Below, one piece after another: positions 55,307-63,579 of a stretch of DNA of 64,000 bases; the stretch's first letter is position 1; each line of letters starts with the position of its first letter. The notes under the pieces were generated by a model. That model saw nothing but the letters and a program-made list of their open reading frames with translations. It was not told where the DNA came from and did not search any database. The stretch is taken from contig NZ_JOIU01000021.1 in the NCBI RefSeq assembly GCF_000720135.1, forward strand, positions 62,001 through 126,000. Reading direction: 5' to 3'. The position numbers and the translations under genes were made by a program. This stretch comes from Streptomyces sp. NRRL S-1022. Its GTDB lineage: Bacteria > Actinomycetota > Actinomycetes > Streptomycetales > Streptomycetaceae.

Positions 55307-56548
55307 ATGCGTAGCGGTACTGTCTTCACCCAGGGGCTTCGACACGGTGTGGGGGAGAGCCCGTACTGGACGGTCGAGGCCGTCCGGCAGGTGCGATACC
55401 ACGTCGTCAGCTCCGAGGGCCTGTTCGACCCCGGCAACACCGCGCTGCTGACCGGCTGCCCTGACGCACCGATGTACCCGGGCGACCGACGGCTCGTCGT
55501 CATGGACCAGAACGTCGACGCGCTGTACGGCGGCGACGTGCGCTCCTACTTCACCGCCCACGGGATCGACGCGACCGTCGTCCCCCTGCGTGCCGACGAA
55601 GCGGTGAAGCAGTGGGACGCCGTGGCGCGGGTCGTCGACGCGATGAACGACTTCGGCATCGACCGCCGCCGTGAGCCGGTGCTCGCCGTCGGCGGCGGGG
55701 TGCTGACCGACATCGTCGGCTTCGCGGCGAGCCTCTACCGACGCGGAACGCCGTACATCCGCATCCCCACGACGCTGATCGGCCTCGTCGACGCCGGAGT
55801 CGGGGTCAAGACCGGGGTGAACTACGAGCGCGGCAAGAACCGGCTGGGCACCTACGCTCCGGCGACGGCGACCTTCCTGGACCGGTCCTTCCTGCGCAGC
55901 CTGTCCCTGCGGCACATCAGCAACGGCCTCGCCGAGATCCTGAAGATGGCCCTCATCCGCTCCGAGGCCCTGTTCGGCCTGCTGGAGTCGCGGGGTGCGG
56001 CCGTCCGCGCCGACCGGCTCCAGGGAACCACCGAGGACCTCGCCCGGGCCGCGGACGCCATCATCGCCGAGTCCATCCACCTCATGCTGGAGGAACTGCA
56101 GCCCAACCTCTGGGAGTCGGCGCTGGAGCGCTGCGTGGACTACGGCCACACCTTCAGCCCCACCCTGGAGATGCACGCCCTGCCCGCGCTGCTGCACGGC
56201 GAGGCCGTGGTCATCGACATGGCCCTGACGACCGCGCTGGCGACCCTGCGCGGCGACGTCAGCGAGGCGCAGGCCGACCGGGTCTATCACGTGATCCAGG
56301 CACTCGGACTGCCCCTGTGGAACGACGTCCTCGAAGACCCGGCGCTGCTCGACGAAGCCCTGCGGGACACGGTGCGCCACCGTGACGGACAGCAGCGGCT
56401 GCCGCTGCCGATCGGCATCGGACGGCACCACTTCGTCAACGACGTCACGCCCGCGGAACTGCGCGATGCCGCGCGGCTGCTGGGCGAGCGCGCCCGGGGC
56501 TACGCCCCCTGGGCCGGAGCGCTCGTGCCCGAGCAGGTCGGCGCATGA
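55307..56548 (+). CDS. Sedoheptulose 7-phosphate cyclase, 2-epi-5-epi-valiolone synthase type
   Basis: The 413-residue protein belongs to the dehydroquinate-synthase-like sugar phosphate cyclases. NAD and metal motifs include AVGGGVLTDIVGFAASLYRRG, IRIPTTLIGLVDAGVGVKTG, GVNYERGKNRLG, NGLAEILKMALI and CVDYGHTFSPTLEM (near 277). HRDGQQRLPLP (near 358) and QPNLWESALER match the EEVS (ValA/AcbC) subgroup better than DDGS or dehydroquinate synthases. The product would be 2-epi-5-epi-valiolone, the C7N/C7-cyclitol precursor. ATG 55307 follows GGAGGGG. It starts a run of eight coupled genes. Confidence 0.9.
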   Translation: MRSGTVFTQGLRHGVGESPYWTVEAVRQVRYHVVSSEGLFDPGNTALLTGCPDAPMYPGDRRLVVMDQNVDALYGGDVRSYFTAHGIDATVVPLRADEAVKQWDAVARVVDAMNDFGIDRRREPVLAVGGGVLTDIVGFAASLYRRGTPYIRIPTTLIGLVDAGVGVKTGVNYERGKNRLGTYAPATATFLDRSFLRSLSLRHISNGLAEILKMALIRSEALFGLLESRGAAVRADRLQGTTEDLARAADAIIAESIHLMLEELQPNLWESALERCVDYGHTFSPTLEMHALPALLHGEAVVIDMALTTALATLRGDVSEAQADRVYHVIQALGLPLWNDVLEDPALLDEALRDTVRHRDGQQRLPLPIGIGRHHFVNDVTPAELRDAARLLGERARGYAPWAGALVPEQVGA

Positions 56549-57303
56549 GTCCCGCGGCTCCCGGCGCCACGGACGGCGGCGCCAGGACAGCGGTCGTGAT
56601 CGGCGGATCGACCGGCATCGGCCGGGGCGTCGCCGACGCCTGGGCCGCGCACGGCTTCGAGACCCACGTGTTCAGCCGCAGCAGGCCGGCCGGCCCGGGC
56701 GCCGAGCGACTGATGTGGCACCGGCTCGACTTCCGCGACCCCGCACAGGCCAGGCAGGCGCTGCGAGACCACCTGCCCGCCGAGGTCACCCTGGCCTGCT
56801 ACTCGGCCATCTACTTCACGGCCCGGCGCGAGCCCTTCCTGGAGACCGACGAGACCGACTGGCTGGACCAGTTCGCCGTCAACGTCCACGGCTTGGCCTG
56901 GTCACTGAAGGCGGTGCTGCCGGCCCTGCGGTCCGCGGCTCCCGGACTGTTCCTGCACATCTCGTCCGAGGTGGTCTACAACGCCGGTCCGAACCGGTCC
57001 GGTTACGCCGCCACCAAGGCCGCGGCGAGTTCGCTGATCCGGTCCGTGTCGCAGGAGACGGACGCGGACGAGGTGACGTTCGTCGAGGCCCTGCCCGCAG
57101 GCATGGTCGACAGCCCCGGCATCCGGGCCCGCCGCTCACCGGGCTTCGACTACAGCGGCTACATGTCGCCGGCGGCGTTCGCCCCCCTGGCCGCCGAGCT
57201 GGCCCGTACCCGGGGTGTGCCCTACGCGGGGGAGGCCCTCGTCGTGCACGGCGACGGCACGTGGTCGCCCGCCACCCAGGGCCTGCCGGTGTCCCAGTCC
57301 TAG
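56545..57303 (+). CDS. Short-chain dehydrogenase/reductase
   Basis: The 252-residue SDR has the cofactor site VIGGSTGIGRGVADAWAAHG (about 13-32) and a catalytic Ser in LHISSEVVYN with Tyr-x-x-x-Lys in YAATKAAAS. Asn in FAVNVHG is the usual fourth residue. The basic residues after beta-2 (FSRSRP) suggest NADPH. ATG overlaps the cyclase stop by 4 bp. It probably reduces a keto group on the cyclitol, in the way AcbN-like enzymes do in acarbose synthesis. Confidence 0.9.
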   Translation: MSPAAPGATDGGARTAVVIGGSTGIGRGVADAWAAHGFETHVFSRSRPAGPGAERLMWHRLDFRDPAQARQALRDHLPAEVTLACYSAIYFTARREPFLETDETDWLDQFAVNVHGLAWSLKAVLPALRSAAPGLFLHISSEVVYNAGPNRSGYAATKAAASSLIRSVSQETDADEVTFVEALPAGMVDSPGIRARRSPGFDYSGYMSPAAFAPLAAELARTRGVPYAGEALVVHGDGTWSPATQGLPVSQS

Positions 57304-57335
57304 TCCCGTCCCCTCCGATAGTGAAGGAACGACAG

Positions 57336-58067
57336 ATGCCCAACGCCCAGCCGGCAGCCCCGGCGGCGATACCCGACGCCCCTTCCGCGCACCTGCGCGC
57401 CTCCGCGCTGCTGTTCGACATGGACGGCACGCTGGTCGACTCGACCGCCCTGGTCGAATCCACGTGGGCGGGTTTCTGCGCACGGCACGCAGCGGACCTC
57501 CCGGAGGTCCTGGCGTTCGCGCACGGCCGGCCCACCCGGGAGACGGTCGGCCACTTCATCGCCGATCCGGAACTGGCGGCCTCGGAGACCCGCAGGCTCG
57601 TCGCGCACGAGGAGTCGGAGACCACCGGGATCACCGAGATACCCGGCGCCCGCTCGCTCCTCGCGGCGCTGCCGCGCGGCTCGTGGGCCGTCGTCACCTC
57701 GGCCGGCCGGAAGCTCGCCGAGGTGAGGCTCGCCGCCGCGGGCCTGCCCCTGCCGGAGGTCTTGGTGAGCGCCGACGACGTGGTCTTGGGCAAGCCCCAT
57801 CCCGAGGGCTACCTGCGTGCCGCCGAGATCCTCGGCGTGGAGCCGGCCGACACGATCGTCTTCGAGGACTCCGGTGCCGGCGTGCGGGCAGGCCTGGCCA
57901 GCGGCGCCCGCACCGTGGTCATCGGCGGTCTCGACGCATTCGACGGGGTGGCGCAACGGCACGCCGACTTCCGCGGCTTCCGGGTCGACACGGCCGCGTC
58001 CGCGGTGGACGGGGTCGTGATGACCGTCTCCGGGCGGCTCGCCGGCCCGGTGGGGGAGCGGCGATGA
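57336..58067 (+). CDS. HAD phosphatase (beta-phosphoglucomutase-like subfamily)
   Basis: The 243-residue protein has LLFDMDGTLVDSTALVESTW (nucleophile Asp near residue 31), VVTSAGRKLAEVRLAAAGL, the Lys in LGKPHPEGYLRAAE and FEDSGAGVRAGLASGA. It is a subfamily IA HAD enzyme and could remove the phosphate from a cyclitol 7-phosphate. GAAGGA precedes the ATG at 57336, 32 bp after the SDR stop. Its end overlaps the kinase start (ATGA), so kinase and phosphatase are co-expressed. Confidence 0.9.
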   Translation: MPNAQPAAPAAIPDAPSAHLRASALLFDMDGTLVDSTALVESTWAGFCARHAADLPEVLAFAHGRPTRETVGHFIADPELAASETRRLVAHEESETTGITEIPGARSLLAALPRGSWAVVTSAGRKLAEVRLAAAGLPLPEVLVSADDVVLGKPHPEGYLRAAEILGVEPADTIVFEDSGAGVRAGLASGARTVVIGGLDAFDGVAQRHADFRGFRVDTAASAVDGVVMTVSGRLAGPVGERR

Positions 58068-59128
58068 CCGGCGTCAAAACGACGGCCGGCGGCGGGAGCC
58101 GTGCTTCGGCCGGCTCCGCGCCGCGGACGTCGGCCGGCACTCCGCCGCAGGAGGCGGCCGTCTTCGCGGCGGACGTCGGCGGTACGTGGGTGCGGCTGCG
58201 GACCGGAGGGTTGGACGCCCCCGTCGAACGCCTCAGCTCGCCCAGCAGGCTCAACCACCCGGACCGGTCGGTCACACGGCTGCGCGAGGACATGATCGAA
58301 CTGCTGTGCCAGGCGGCGCCGCGCGGCGCCCACGCGGCGATCTCCTTCGGCGCGGCCATCGACCATCTCTCCGGCACGGTCTACGGGTCGGCACCGCTGT
58401 GGGGTGCGGCGGCGGAGCCGTTCGACCTGGGGGCCGCGCTGCGCGGGCGCCGCCCGGACGTCACCTGGCAGCTGGTCAACGACGTCAGCGCCGCCCTGGT
58501 GGACTTCGCGGCCACGCATACCCGGCCCGGTCTCCGGCGCGTCGGCTATCTCACCCTCAGCAGCGGTATCGCGCTGCGCGTCGCCGACCTGGAGCGGCTG
58601 CGCATCCCCGTCGACGAGCGGGGCCTTCAGGGCGAGATCGGCCACCTTCCGGCCATGACCACCGCTCCGGAACTCCGCCGGGCGGGTCTGCTGTGCGAGT
58701 GCGGCGCGCCGGACCACCTCGCCTCGGTCTCCTCCGGCCCCGGCATCGCCCGCGTCGCCGAGCGCCTGGGCCTCGACGGAGGACCGGCGCTCACGCAGTG
58801 GCTGCCCGAGGCACTCGCGGCCGGCGACCCCCGGGCGCGGCGGCTGCTGGAGCTGTGCATCGGACCGGTGGCGCACATGCTGCGGACCCTGTGGTGCCTC
58901 GACCCGCACCTCGACCTGCTCGGCCTCGGCGGGGGTGTCATCGAGGGCCTCGGCGCCCACTACGCCGACGAACTGCGCCGCCAGCTCGGCCACGCCACCT
59001 CCTACGCCGACCCGGGACGGAGCCCGGACTGGCTCGCCGGCCGGCTGCTGTTCTGCGGTCCCGGAACGGTCGACGCACTGCGCGGTGCGCAGCGCATCGG
59101 CCGCTGGCTGCCGGGGATCGCACCGTGA
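58064..59128 (+). CDS. ROK family sugar/cyclitol kinase
   Basis: The 354-residue protein is a glucokinase-like ROK member. It has FAADVGGTWVRLRTGG (phosphate loop, about 33-48), VNDVSAALVDFA (catalytic Asp), LTLSSGIALRV and LQGEIGHLPAM. The ROK zinc motif CxCGxxGC reads CECGAPDH, so the third Cys is missing. The C-terminal half has GLGGGVIEGLG. In acarbose and validamycin pathways ROK-type kinases phosphorylate 2-epi-5-epi-valiolone at O7, and this is the likely role here. About 30 low-complexity residues precede the domain. Confidence 0.87.
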   Translation: MTGVKTTAGGGSRASAGSAPRTSAGTPPQEAAVFAADVGGTWVRLRTGGLDAPVERLSSPSRLNHPDRSVTRLREDMIELLCQAAPRGAHAAISFGAAIDHLSGTVYGSAPLWGAAAEPFDLGAALRGRRPDVTWQLVNDVSAALVDFAATHTRPGLRRVGYLTLSSGIALRVADLERLRIPVDERGLQGEIGHLPAMTTAPELRRAGLLCECGAPDHLASVSSGPGIARVAERLGLDGGPALTQWLPEALAAGDPRARRLLELCIGPVAHMLRTLWCLDPHLDLLGLGGGVIEGLGAHYADELRRQLGHATSYADPGRSPDWLAGRLLFCGPGTVDALRGAQRIGRWLPGIAP

Positions 59129-60222
59129 GCGGCGCGGTCCACCGGGCCCTGGTGCGCCTCCCCGCGGATGCCCGGGGCCGCACCCGCGTCGAGGTCACCG
59201 AGGTGCGGACACCCCGGCTGGAACCGGGCGACGCCCTCCTGGCGCCGGTCACCGCCGGCGTGTGCGGCACCGACTGGCAGATCCTGCGCGGACTCAGGGA
59301 CGATCCGACGCCCGTCCTGGGGCACGAGGGGGTGGCCCGCGTCGTCGAGTCCGGTGACACCGGTCTGCCCGCCGGCTCCCTCGTCACGGTCAACCCCACG
59401 CACCCCGGTGACCCCTCGTTCCTGCTCGGGCACAACCTGCCGGGCCTGTGGGCGGAGCGCACCCGTATCCCCGCCACGGCCGTACGCGCCGGTCTCGTCC
59501 TGCCGGTGCCGGAGGGCGCGGACCGACCGGGGGTGGCGGCCCTGGCCGAGCCGCTCGCCTCGGCGCTGTACGGCCTGGAGATCGCCCTCGCGGTGACGAG
59601 GCCCGCCGCCATGGTCGTGTGGGGCGACGGCATCGTGGGACGGCTCGCGCGCGATGCCTGGCAGCGGGAACTGCCGGGGCTGGCAACCCTGTTGGTCGGC
59701 CACGGCGCCGACGCGGTCCACCCGCGCGACGCAGGCCTGCCCGAGCTGCTCGCCGCCCTGCCCGCACCGGTCGGCGTGGTGATCGCCACGCCGCGCACCG
59801 CCACCCGGGAGGCGTTGACCGCCGTGGACCGGCATGTGCGTGGCACGCTCCTGGTCGACGTGCACGCGGGCCTGCCGCCGGGGCCGGTCCCGCTGTCGTC
59901 CGGCGAGGCCGACGTCGCGGCCCTGCGCGCCGGCAACTGCGGCGGAGAGCCCCGGCCGCCTCGGGTGCACCACGTCGACCGCCCGGCGGGCCCCCTTCTC
60001 CTGTACGGGCACCGCGGGGTGTCGGGCGGCCATCTGCGCACGGCGGTCGACCTGCTCCTGCAGCAGGGGGAGCCGTCCGGGAAGGGCGTACTGACCCATG
60101 AGGTGGACCTGACGGGTGCCACGGACCTCGTCAACTCCGTGCTGGAGTCGGACCGCAGGGCTGCCGGCGGGCGGCGCGTCCTCAAGGCGGCGATCCGGAT
60201 GGGGCGGGGCGATGACGGCTGA
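59125..60222 (+). CDS. Zinc-type dehydrogenase, glucose-dehydrogenase-like (structural zinc absent)
   Basis: The 365-residue medium-chain dehydrogenase keeps the catalytic zinc residues (VTAGVCGTDWQ, VLGHEGVARVV, LAEPLAS) but lacks the four structural zinc cysteines present in the second dehydrogenase of this operon. The layout, with a GxHEG and a divergent cofactor loop (VVWGDGIVGRLARDA), is like archaeal-type glucose dehydrogenases. GTG 59125 overlaps the kinase stop. It probably oxidises a cyclitol hydroxyl. The end overlaps the next gene by 11 bp. Confidence 0.82.
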   Translation: MSGAVHRALVRLPADARGRTRVEVTEVRTPRLEPGDALLAPVTAGVCGTDWQILRGLRDDPTPVLGHEGVARVVESGDTGLPAGSLVTVNPTHPGDPSFLLGHNLPGLWAERTRIPATAVRAGLVLPVPEGADRPGVAALAEPLASALYGLEIALAVTRPAAMVVWGDGIVGRLARDAWQRELPGLATLLVGHGADAVHPRDAGLPELLAALPAPVGVVIATPRTATREALTAVDRHVRGTLLVDVHAGLPPGPVPLSSGEADVAALRAGNCGGEPRPPRVHHVDRPAGPLLLYGHRGVSGGHLRTAVDLLLQQGEPSGKGVLTHEVDLTGATDLVNSVLESDRRAAGGRRVLKAAIRMGRGDDG

Positions 60223-61168
60223 TGCCCGGCAGGAGACGGCCGGCGTCCAACGGCGGGCGCGCATGCCCCGGGGATCCGACGCGGGAACGGCCGCCGTGGC
60301 CGCCGGCCCCGCAGCGGGACCGGCCCCGGCCGTCCCGGTCACCGCAGCCCACGGCGAGCCGGCCCCGGCCGATGTCGCCGTGGCCGCCCCGCAGTGGCGC
60401 ATCAGTACGGACCGGCGGGAAGCGGCCCGGGTCGCGCTCGCGGAGGGCGCCGATCAGCTGCATCTCGACTTCGGCGGGGCCCACCGCGGGCCGCCGCTGA
60501 GCGATCCGGGCGAACTGCGTGCGGCGCGGGCGATCACCCGTGAGATCCCGGTGCCCGTCCTCGCGGTCAACCACGTCAACGACATCGGCCTGGCCCTCGA
60601 CCACGGTGCGGCCAACCCGGCGGCCGTCACACTGCTGGAGCGCGCCCTGGACTGCGCACGGCACCTGGGCGTACGCGTGCTGCACGTCCCCGGCTTTCGG
60701 CGGAGCCGGCCGACCACCGACGCGTTACGGGCGGGCACGGCCGACGCGCTGCGCGTCCTGTGCCGGCGGGTCGCGGCGGCGGGCCTGATACTCGCCTACG
60801 AGTCGCCCCTCGGCCCGGCCGACTCCCTCGCCCTCGCCCGGTCCGTCGGCCACCCGGCCCTGCGCCTGGTGCTGGACACCGGCAATCTCCTGGAGGCCGG
60901 TGAGGACCCGCTGCGCTTCGCCGGCCTCGTCGGGGCCACGGGGCTGCTCCTGCCGGATCTGCACGTCAAGGAGCCCGCGCACCCCACCGAGGGCGTCAGC
61001 CCGGCACCGGGCACGGTCTTCGACGCGCTGCCCCGCCTGCTGCGGCACTCGGGCGCCCGCTCGGTGCTCGTGGAGAACGACTACCAACACTCACCGACCC
61101 GCCTGCGGACGGACATCACGCTGTGCCGTACCGCCGTCGGGCTGAGCCACGCCAAGGAAGAACGATGA
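60212..61168 (+). CDS. TIM-barrel sugar phosphate isomerase/epimerase
   Basis: The 318-residue protein is a xylose-isomerase-like TIM barrel, from about residue 65 onward (GADQLHLDFGG, AVNHVNDIGLALDHG, HVPGFRRSRPTTDALRAG in part, LAYESPLGPADS, LVLDTGNLLEAGEDP, LHVKEP and VENDYQHSPTR). The Glu, Asp, His and Glu metal ligands of the family are in YESP, LDTGN, DLHVKE and VENDY. The first 60 residues are Ala/Pro-rich. A cyclitol 2-epimerase role, as required after the cyclase, is the leading idea. Codon 172 is TTA, so translation depends on bldA. Confidence 0.83.
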   Translation: MTADARQETAGVQRRARMPRGSDAGTAAVAAGPAAGPAPAVPVTAAHGEPAPADVAVAAPQWRISTDRREAARVALAEGADQLHLDFGGAHRGPPLSDPGELRAARAITREIPVPVLAVNHVNDIGLALDHGAANPAAVTLLERALDCARHLGVRVLHVPGFRRSRPTTDALRAGTADALRVLCRRVAAAGLILAYESPLGPADSLALARSVGHPALRLVLDTGNLLEAGEDPLRFAGLVGATGLLLPDLHVKEPAHPTEGVSPAPGTVFDALPRLLRHSGARSVLVENDYQHSPTRLRTDITLCRTAVGLSHAKEER

Positions 61169-62247
61169 AGGCCATCCTGCTCACCGGCCCCCGCGCGGTG
61201 ACGCTCGCCGAGGTCGACCCGCCGGAGCCCGGCCCGGACGAAGTGCTGGTCCGGGTGGGCCTGCTCGGTCTGTGCGGCACGGATCTCGGCTTCTACGACA
61301 GCAGCAGCAACTACCTCCGCGACGGACTGAAGAGCTACCCCTTCGTACCGGGCCACGAGTGGGTCGGCACGGTGACCGCTCTGGGGCCCGGAGCCGATCC
61401 CGCCCTGGCCGGGCAACGCGTCGCGGGGCACAACTTCCGTGCCTGCGGCCGCTGCCTGCACTGCCGGGCCGGCCGGATCAGGTACTGCCCGGACCGCAGC
61501 GAGATCGGCGTGCTCGGCCCGCTGCCCGGTGCGGGATCCCAGTTGATCAGCGCACCGGTGAGCACCCTGACCCGGATCCCCGGCACCATGTCCGATGCCG
61601 CCGCCGCGTTGCTGGAGCCGACCGCCGCCGCGGTGCACGCGGTGGACCGGCTCGCCGTGACCCCCGGTGACCGCGTCGCGGTCCTCGGCGCCGGCACCCT
61701 GGGACTCGCGGCCGCCCAGACGACCCGGGCCCTGGGCGCGCCCACCGTCGTCTTCGACCCCCAGCCCGCGGCCCGGGAACTGGCGCGCAGTCTCGGCCTG
61801 ACCGCGCACGCCGCGCCCGCCGACGCGGACAGCGAGGCGTACGACGCCGTGATCGAGGCGTCCGGCAGCGCCGCGGCGGTCCGCTCCGCCGTCGGCCTGG
61901 CCGCCTCCGGCGGGCGGGTGGCCCAACTCGGGACGCCGCACCGCGCCGTCGACGGATTCGACGCGGCCGCCCTGGTCATCCGGAACGTCACGGTGCACGG
62001 CGTGCTGTCCGGCATCGGCTACTGGGACCGGCTGGTCGCCCTGGTGGAGTCGGGCGCGGTGAACCTGGACGCCCTCGTGGACCGGGTGTTCCCGCTCGAC
62101 GACCTCGACGCCGCCTTCGCCCGCCTGGCGGACGGCGGGCGCGCCAGGCCCAAGGTCCTGGTCCGGGTCGACCCCGCGCCGCGGGACGCAGCGGGTTCCC
62201 CGGCGCGGGCGGGCTCGCGCGATGCCGCGGTCGGGGCGCGCCGGTGA
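61165..62247 (+). CDS. Zinc-type alcohol/polyol dehydrogenase
   Basis: The 360-residue medium-chain dehydrogenase has catalytic zinc residues (GLCGTDLGFYD, VPGHEWVG, LEPTAAAVH), structural zinc cysteines in ACGRCLHCRAGRIRYC, and the NAD site VAVLGAGTLGLAAAQTTRALG. It resembles threonine/sorbitol dehydrogenases. The ATG overlaps the isomerase stop by 4 bp, and the stop overlaps the MFS start. It is one of two dehydrogenases here that could set the redox state of two ring positions. Confidence 0.9.
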   Translation: MKAILLTGPRAVTLAEVDPPEPGPDEVLVRVGLLGLCGTDLGFYDSSSNYLRDGLKSYPFVPGHEWVGTVTALGPGADPALAGQRVAGHNFRACGRCLHCRAGRIRYCPDRSEIGVLGPLPGAGSQLISAPVSTLTRIPGTMSDAAAALLEPTAAAVHAVDRLAVTPGDRVAVLGAGTLGLAAAQTTRALGAPTVVFDPQPAARELARSLGLTAHAAPADADSEAYDAVIEASGSAAAVRSAVGLAASGGRVAQLGTPHRAVDGFDAAALVIRNVTVHGVLSGIGYWDRLVALVESGAVNLDALVDRVFPLDDLDAAFARLADGGRARPKVLVRVDPAPRDAAGSPARAGSRDAAVGARR

Positions 62248-63473
62248 GCGAGGCGGTGTCGGCGGCCGCACCGGCCGGCATCGACGCACCGACGGCGGCA
62301 CGGCTGGCCGTGCTGGCCGGTGCCACCTTCGTCTACGTCACCTTCGAGGTCTTCCCGGTCGGCCTCATCCACGACATCGCCGCGGACCTCGGGGTCGGCG
62401 CCGGCCGCGTCGGACTCCTGATCAGCGGATACGCCGTCGTCGCCGCCGTCGTGACCATCCCGACCGTCGCCCTCGCCGCACGCGTCTCCCGTGCCGCGGC
62501 ACTGGTGGTCTCCCTGCTGGTCCTGGTCGTCGCCGAGCTGCTCGCGGCGTCCGCCACGGGGTTCGCCATGATGGCTGCCAGCCGGGTCGCCGCGGCGCTG
62601 ACCCACGGGGTGCTCTGGTCGCTGATCGCTCCGGCGGCCGCCACCCTGGTGCCCCGTGAACGGGTGGGGACCGCGACCGCCGTAGTGTTCGGCGGGTCCT
62701 CGCTCGCGGCGATCGTGGGCAGCCCCGGCACCACGCTCGTCGGTGACCTCATCGGATGGCGGGCCACCGCGCTGCTTCTCGCGGCGGCCACGGTGGTGGT
62801 GACCCTCGCGCTGGTCTGGGCCCTGCGACCGCGTCCGGCGGTGAGCGCGCCGGCACCCGGCGGCCCGGCGGACGCGCCGCCGGAGCCGCACGGCGCGGCG
62901 GGCCCGGTGGACTGGTCCGGGGTCCTGACGCTGTGCGCCGTCGCGGTGGTGCTGATCGTCGCGCACTTCCTCACCTACACCTACTTCGCCGTCGTCGTCA
63001 CCGAGGTCACCGGGACGCCGGGTGCGGTGATCGCGCTGCTGGCCGTCTTCGGCGGCGCGGGGGCGGTGGGGACGTATCTGATCGGCCGCCACAACGACAG
63101 CGCTGCGCAGCGCGCCGCCGCGGTCACCATGGCGGCCTTCACCGCGGGGACCGGTCTGCTGGCCCTCGCGTGCGGTCCGGCTCCGACGGCCGTGCGCTGT
63201 GCGGTGGCCGTCGTCGCCGTAGCCGTGTGGGGCGGGGCGTTCGCCGCGGCGGGTCCCGTCTTCCAGACCGGGGTGATGCGCCTCGCGGGTGCGGACGCCG
63301 ACCGTGCGTCCTCCGTCTATGTCACCGGGTTCCAGATCGGTATCGCGGGGGGATCGGCGCTGGGCGCGTTCCTCCTCGGCCATCCGGTCGGCTGGCTCCC
63401 GCTGACCTCGACCGTACTGGCTACGGCGGTCCTGGTCACCGTGTTGGCCCTGCGCCCGGTACCCGGCTCGTGA
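62244..63473 (+). CDS. MFS exporter (DHA1 type)
   Basis: The 409-residue membrane protein has about 12 hydrophobic helices. The N-terminal part shows FVYVTFEVFPVGLIHDIAADL, the loop after helix 2 is VTIPTVALAARVSRA, and helix 5 carries GSPGTTLVGDLIGWRA (the antiporter motif C region). It resembles drug-efflux DHA1 pumps of the AraJ type. GTG 62244 overlaps the dehydrogenase stop. It is a likely exporter or self-resistance pump for the cyclitol. Confidence 0.88.
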   Translation: MSEAVSAAAPAGIDAPTAARLAVLAGATFVYVTFEVFPVGLIHDIAADLGVGAGRVGLLISGYAVVAAVVTIPTVALAARVSRAAALVVSLLVLVVAELLAASATGFAMMAASRVAAALTHGVLWSLIAPAAATLVPRERVGTATAVVFGGSSLAAIVGSPGTTLVGDLIGWRATALLLAAATVVVTLALVWALRPRPAVSAPAPGGPADAPPEPHGAAGPVDWSGVLTLCAVAVVLIVAHFLTYTYFAVVVTEVTGTPGAVIALLAVFGGAGAVGTYLIGRHNDSAAQRAAAVTMAAFTAGTGLLALACGPAPTAVRCAVAVVAVAVWGGAFAAAGPVFQTGVMRLAGADADRASSVYVTGFQIGIAGGSALGAFLLGHPVGWLPLTSTVLATAVLVTVLALRPVPGS

Positions 63474-63510
63474 ACTGTTCAATAAGCCAGGCTCAGTGTC
63501 GAGCTGCTTG

Positions 63511-63536
63511 TATAGTGGACAAGCGACCATTAAAAT
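63511..63536 (+). promoter_or_regulatory. Second copy of the cyclase-type promoter element
   Basis: TATAGTGGACA (63511-63521) is identical to the block before the cyclase. It is followed by AGCGACCATTAAAA, which aligns with GCGAGCCGATAAAA there. No good -35 box is seen in either. The -10 box is 69 bp from the ATG at 63580. Confidence 0.6.
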
Positions 63537-63579
63537 AATCCCGAGTCCGATCAAGGGCTTCCGTCACGAGAGGCACTGC

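Noticed and set aside
55307..56548. 3-Dehydroquinate synthase (aroB) for the shikimate operon
   Set aside because: The HRDGQQRLPLP and DYGHTFSP regions and overall form fit sedoheptulose 7-phosphate cyclases, and the neighbours are cyclitol genes.
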